This document shows positions 58,797 to 64,000 of a stretch of DNA of 64,000 nucleotides, one piece after another; the stretch's first letter is position 1, and each line of letters begins with the position of its first letter. A program made the translations under genes and the position numbers. The notes under the pieces were generated by a model. The model made no database searches, was not told the DNA's origin, and saw only the letters and a list, made by a program, of their open reading frames with translations. The stretch covers positions 2,807,501-2,871,500 of the forward strand of contig WPIO01000007.1 of the NCBI GenBank assembly GCA_009760855.2. Direction: 5' to 3'. This stretch comes from Cristatella mucedo. Taxonomy: Eukaryota; Bryozoa; Phylactolaemata; Cristatellidae.

Positions 58797-58955
58797 TCAC
58801 GCTTGCCTCGGTTGCTTTCACGACCACACTGCCGAGGTCGCCGGTTCGATTCCTGCAGTGGGCGATTCATTATCGCCACTGCAAGCAGTGGTGATAGCCG
58901 TAAAGGCTCTTCTGTCGCTATACAAAAGGAGGCTGTTTAATCAGCAAGGATTTTT
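58797..58955 (+). mobile_element. SINE-1 copy
   Basis: A degraded head (CTTGCCTCGGTTGCTTTCAC) is followed by B box CGGTTCGATTCC. The body GTGATAGCCGTAAAGGCTCT and CTGTCGCTATACAAAAG ends in a T-rich tail. Confidence 0.88.
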
Positions 58956-59174
58956 TTTATGAGCTGGGTCGTGAAGTATGAGCAACACACCACTGGGCTC
59001 AGAGCTAGTGTGTATGTATGAGTGCCTAGGTGGATTGATTGATGTGGTAGAGCTATACTTGTTAGTTATGATCGTCGGCAGCTGCTATCGCTTCGTCATC
59101 GTAGATCAAATGCATTCCTGGATATTAATGTTGTTGCTAAGATTCATGAACTATGCATTAATAAAAGAAAGCAC

Positions 59175-62100
59175 CCCATAGCCACCGCGGTGGCCGGAAC
59201 CGCCAGCTCAGACGCCGCTAGTTGGGCGGGAACTGCGAGCTGAGTACCTGCTCGTTTGGTATTCCTAGCATTGTCTCGAACGGCTCAGCACGCTCCCCCA
59301 CACGCTTGGCTGTAAATCTCTCTAACTTAGTGGTCATCAGGCCTGTTGTAACTCCATCGGCCAGAATTAACGCTTGCCTTAGGAATCCTCGCTCAATGTG
59401 CAATAAACCTCTGGTAATAAGCGACCTCATTTCTGAAAATGGTATCGACCTGCTCGCCCTAACTGAAACCTGGCTGAAATCGATAAGCTGCCCGACAATT
59501 AAAGACGCTATGCCATCCGGTTTCTCGTTCTTTCACACCCCTAGATCAATCAAAACTTGAGGTGGACTTGCTATTATCGTTCGCTCGAAATTCAACTTCA
59601 AGCAGTTTCCAGTACCCTCGAAGCAGTCTTTTGAATCAATTGTCTTGGTCTCACCCGAAAACAAGCTACCGATAGTGGCAGTAGTCTATCGCCCACCAGG
59701 TACCAAATCCTCCTTTCTCTCAGATTTCTCCGATCTCATTTCGATTCTGTGTGCAAGAAATCGATAATTCCTCGTTATGGGTGATTTCAACGTTCACTTC
59801 GATAACTTATCTGACGCTTTCAGCACAGAATTTCGTGCATTGACTGACTCATTGTCTCTTGTGGCTCATGTGCATGGCCCTACCCACATCAAGGGTCACA
59901 CACTCGACCAGATTTTCTCATACAACTGCACTTTGTGATCACCAATTATTACCAAATCCTGCTTATCTGACCACATCCAGAGCTCATTCAATCTACAGTG
60001 TGTGCCCACATCCTCCTCTAAAATAACCTGTGAATCGCGAAACCTCAAGACCCTTGACATCGATGCTGTCTTTGCGAGAACATCTGCTTCACCTCTGCTG
60101 CTCAGTCCTCCCTCCGATTTGTCATCATTGGTAGATTGCTACAAGACGACACTAGCTGACACGCTCGACGAGTTTGCACCTCTGACAAAGCGCACTGTGC
60201 AGCCCCCCGGCACAGACGGCCTATGGTTTACCACAGACATTAAACTAGCCAGGACTACTAAACGAAAGCTTGAAAAAGCATACAAAAGATCGGGACTAAC
60301 TGTCCATCGACAGGCATATGAAGACTACTGTAAGTCGTACCAATCGATCCTAGCAAAGGCCAAGTCTAGCTTCTATAGAAACATTGTTGAATCACAGATG
60401 CACAATCCAAAAATATTGATGTCGACGATAAACCATCTCCTCAACCGTTCCCAGATTTGCTCCTTACCTGATGATCCTTGTGATGATCTAGCCGATCGCT
60501 TCTCTCGATTCTTTGTGCAAAAGATAGACAAGATCAGGGAATCCATCCCTGCGATGACAACCTCCCACTAGAATGCTGTTCCTCGGTTCCTGGCTGCACC
60601 TCAATGTCTGCATTTAAGCAGGTCACTAGTGATCTAGTCCTAAAGTTCGTATTTCAATCAAAGAAGACAACAAGTCCTCTGGACCCTATTCGCACTGTCC
60701 TGCTCCTACGTTGCATTGATATGCTGCTGCCATGCTTAACTAACATCAATAACGTGTCATTAGCCTCAGGTCATGTCCCAGCACCTTTCAAAAAAAGTTG
60801 TAGTCAGGCCTCTTCTCAAGAAAGCAACACTAGACCAAGAGAACTTGAGCAACTACCGCCTAGTCTCCCTTCTACCATTCCTATCAAAGACACTGGAACC
60901 GGTCGTGGCAGACCAGCAGAACGCATATGTCGAAACCTTACACCTTGCTAGTAAGTTCCAGTCTGGCTTTAGAGCTAATCACTCCACAGAGTCAGCATTG
61001 CTTAGGGTATACAACGACCTACTTAGGAATGCAGACATGGGTAGAGTGTCTCTGCTTGTTTTGCTCGATCTTTCGGCAGCTTTGGACACCATCTATCACA
61101 AAGTTCTTCTAGAGCGCCTCTCATCTCGCCTGAGCATCACTAGCACTGCTCTGCCGTGGTTCAGGTCCTATCTCAGTGGGAGACTCCAGAGTATTGACGT
61201 GAATGGACAAAGATCATCTGAAGTACCTCTGCAATATGGAGTACCTCAGGGCTCCGTGCTAGGTCCGGTTCATTTCACGGTTTATACTCTCCCTCTTGCT
61301 CATGTGATTGCCAAGCGCAATCTAGACTTTCACTTCTATTCGGATGACACTCAGTTGTACCTTTACTTTGATCCCTGCCAGCCTTCGAGCACCTCAAATT
61401 CTCTAAACTCACTTGCTGCATGCATTGATGACATCTGCACATGGATGGCAGCAAATTTTCTAAAACTAAACAATGACAAAACTAACTTACTAGTTATGGG
61501 CAAACCCAGTGCGATTCAGAAATTGGAAAGGCTGTCTCTCAAAATTGGCTCTGCTAGCATATCTCCTGTCAAATCAGCTCGAAATCTAGGTGTCATATTC
61601 CAAAGCGACCTCTCGTTAGACGACCATATCAGCTCCACAGTCAAATCTGCCTATTCCGGCTTCATAACATTGCTAAAATTCGGGCTTGTTTAGATAAGGA
61701 TACCACACCTAAGTTGGTCCATGCATTCGTGACATCTCGTCTCGACTTCTGAAACTCACTGCTTACTGGCCTACCAGCATGTGCGATCAGGCGATTGCAG
61801 CTGGTGCAAAATTCTGCAGCGAGGCTTGTCTGTCGTAAGATTCGCAGTTGCCACATTACTCCACTTCTTGCCGACCAGCACTGGCCACCAGTCAAGCAAC
61901 GGATCGACTTCAAGGTTTTGTCGCTCACTTTTAGGTCCCTTCATTCTATGGCTCAAGCCTATCTCTCCAACATACTCCCCCATCAGGCCAAGCATCGTAC
62001 CACCCGCTTTTCGGAATCCAACAGTCTACCAATACCTCGTACAAACCTCAAATCCTTTGGAGAACGTGCATTTAGTTCGTATGCTCCCAAAGCCTCCCGA

Positions 62101-62437
62101 CTCCCTCCCGACTTGCGTCAGAACATCCCCTGACCTGACCACATTTAAAAAGAACTTAAAAACGCACCTATTTAGGACAGCATTAAGTCGGTCCCTGTGA
62201 TTCGTCCTTCACGTGCTTATGCGTGCTGACATTGTGCATGCTGCCACTAACCACATTTGTATGCTGACCCTGTGCATGTCACCCCTAACCATGTTATTCA
62301 TCTTGTTAGTTTTTCAAGCATGATTTTACTTACCATTCAATTGCATTTCCCTTTACAGCAATTGTAAAGCGCCTAGAAAGAGATTAAGTTCTCTGAGGGC
62401 GCTTTATCAAGTGCAGTATTATTATTATTATTATTAT
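59175..62437 (+). mobile_element. Near full-length LINE-A (endonuclease, RT, 3' tail)
   Basis: Order: APE-type endonuclease (INACLRNPRSMCNKPLVISD, LLALTETWLKS, VVYRPPGTKSSF, VMGDFNVHFDN, HTLDQIFS and SDHIQSS, 59365-60000); a linker frame 60002-60571; reverse transcriptase 60604-61693. The RT shows [44 protein letters not shown] and FYSDDTQLYL. Then the C-terminal region (LHWLP region frame-shifted, to 62200) and a 3' UTR ending GAGGGCGCTTTATCAAGT plus (ATT)n at 62419-62437. Layout and motifs suit the CR1/L2 group. At least three in-frame stops in the endonuclease and shifts near 60790 and 61660 make it inactive. YSDD replaces YADD. Confidence 0.94.
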
Positions 62438-63354
62438 TCGGGAAGCTCAAGATGTAACTCGAACAGCATGTATTGCTCTAGGTTCTCTGAGACATCGAAT
62501 GCCAGAAATGGTCAGAAATCGCCGATTGAAGAAGAAACCTAGTAACTAGAGCTCATTGACTTCCATGGTTTATTGAGTGTCAGGAGCCAAAGGCGGCCTA
62601 CAGTCGCAAGCGATGTAGTATTGGTGTAGCTGCAACAATAAACTGCCATTGCAAGATGTAGAGTGACCATGTATGTGCTCATATGAACCTGGATCCTACT
62701 TCATTGGCATCGCAAGAAACGTCCACCAGACTCACGGTCTTAACTCTGCAGCAAGAGGAAGAGTCTGCTGTAGTGCCGTGGTCTTTAACTTGACAATTGC
62801 AGAAAAATCCAGCAAAAATTGAATACTGCTGAAGACTAAATTAGCATCATGCCTGCAAATTTTTGATGCTGTGAGATTGAGGCTTGCAAACTTCAAGGCC
62901 ACATGTTGCTGCATGATGGTGGTGATTGACTGCTGTTGATTTTAGGCTTCTTGCGCTACTGTTCGAAGCACAAGTGGAGTTTAGTGAAGACATGTGACTA
63001 TTCTACCTGTGATAAACAGACTGTTCTTCCGCTTTGCCACACTTGGTTACGTCCTCGTGTTCGTATATAACGCAGGAATAATCTTGCATTCTGATATCTG
63101 ACCCCTACATAGCCAATATAGGCACATCTTCATTCTGTCCTGAATTTCCTGTCGCTGGTGCGATCTAACATAACCTTATGAACCTCATAAGATTAACATG
63201 CTCATCATTTCTGATTGACTGTGAATCTACAACCCTATGAACTTATATATCAACTTTGAAATATTGTAGGTCATGCAATCCAAAATTTCAATAATGACAC
63301 ATATATTTTACATTATTTATATTAAACATCCATGTAGCTTCACATAATGTAATA
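62438..63354. other. Spacer, no feature recognised
   Basis: AT-rich sequence between two LINE-A tails. No coding or repeat signal. Confidence 0.5.
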
Positions 63355-64000
63355 TTAATAATGCCTTTGATAAAGCGCCCTCAGAGAACTCAATCTCTCT
63401 CTAGGCGCTTTACATTTGCTGCAAAGAGAAACACGATTGAATGGTGAGTAATATCATGCTTGATAAGCAACATGAATAACATGGTTAGGGGTGACATGCA
63501 TAGGGTCAGCTTGCAAGCAAGTGTGGTTAGTGGCAGCATGCAGTGTCAGCAAACATAAGCACATAAAGGACGAATCACAGTGACCCAATAAATGCTGTCA
63601 TAATAGGTGTGTTTTAAAGTTTTTTTTAAATGAGGTCAAATCAGGGGATGTTGTGATGCAAGTCAGGAGTGAGTTCCAGGATTTGGGAGCATACGAACTA
63701 ACTGCACGGTCTCCAAAGGATTTGAGGTTTGTACGAGGTATTGGTAGACTGTTGGATTCCGAAAAGCAGGTGGTACGATGCTTGGCCTGGTGGGGGAGAA
63801 GATCTGAGGGGTAGGCTGGAGCCAAAGAGTGAAGTGACCTAAAAGTGAGCGACAAAACCTTGAAGTCGATCCGTTGCTTGACTGGTAGCCAGTGCAGGTC
63901 GGCGAGAAATGGTGTGATGTGGCAACTGCGCCGCTCACGACAGACAAGCCAAGCTGCGGAGTTTTGCACCAGCTGTAATCGCCTGATTGCACATGCCGGT
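63355..64000 (-). mobile_element. LINE-A 3' part, runs off the window
   Basis: Reverse: tail ATTAATAATG, AAAGCGCCCTCAGAGAACTC, CTAGGCGCTTTACATTTGCT and the 3' UTR. The coding end reads upstream as [50 protein letters not shown] and [20 protein letters not shown]. The last 123 codons are open. The element continues right of the window. Confidence 0.94.

Overview
The window looks like nuclear DNA of a bilaterian animal, most likely a protostome invertebrate that I cannot place more precisely. It has split genes with GT-AG introns of 0.16 to 12 kb, tRNA-derived SINEs, non-LTR retrotransposons, long (TC)n/(GA)n tracts and a CpG-rich block. Most long open frames are microsatellite translations or retrotransposon remnants and are not host genes.

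Two host genes are supported, both incomplete at the 5' end. On the + strand, an ARID3/dead ringer-type transcription factor has five exons (1048-1120, 13117-13300, 14652-14935, 16043-16423, 20447-20553). They join in frame to a 342-residue C-terminal part with most of the ARID DNA-binding domain, a Q/H-rich linker and a final REKLES-beta-like motif. On the - strand, an SLC25A46-like gene (outer mitochondrial membrane member of the carrier family) has four exons (46839-46939, 46562-46676, 38064-38318, 32568-33104) that join to 335 residues. Its N-terminal exons were not found. The two genes converge, with their stop codons about 12 kb apart.

Layout. 1-20.5 kb is ARID3. Its 12-kb first visible intron carries two (TC)n tracts and a CpG-rich block (about 4.8-10.8 kb) with a CRE+TATA candidate promoter, a possible unrecognised exon and a 31-bp hairpin. 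20.5-32.5 kb is intergenic with LINE and SINE copies. 32.5-47 kb is the SLC25A46-like gene with retroelements in its introns. 47-64 kb is retroelement-rich and holds a near full-length LINE (about 59.2-62.4 kb), a 476-bp palindrome around (CA)n/(TG)n, and large GA-type arrays.

Repeats fall into four families defined here by internal comparison. LINE-A is CR1/L2-like with an (ATT)n tail. LINE-B is related, with an (ACATT)n-type tail. SINE-1 has a tRNA-like head and an (ATTT)n tail. SINE-2 has a tRNA-like head, and its 3' end resembles the LINE-A 3' end, which suggests SINE-2 borrows LINE-A machinery. No CRISPR, operon or prokaryotic feature is present, and I saw no clearly new multi-gene system. 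The least ordinary items are the palindrome, the SINE-2/LINE-A tail match, microsatellites growing inside LINE sequence, and the intronic promoter-like block.
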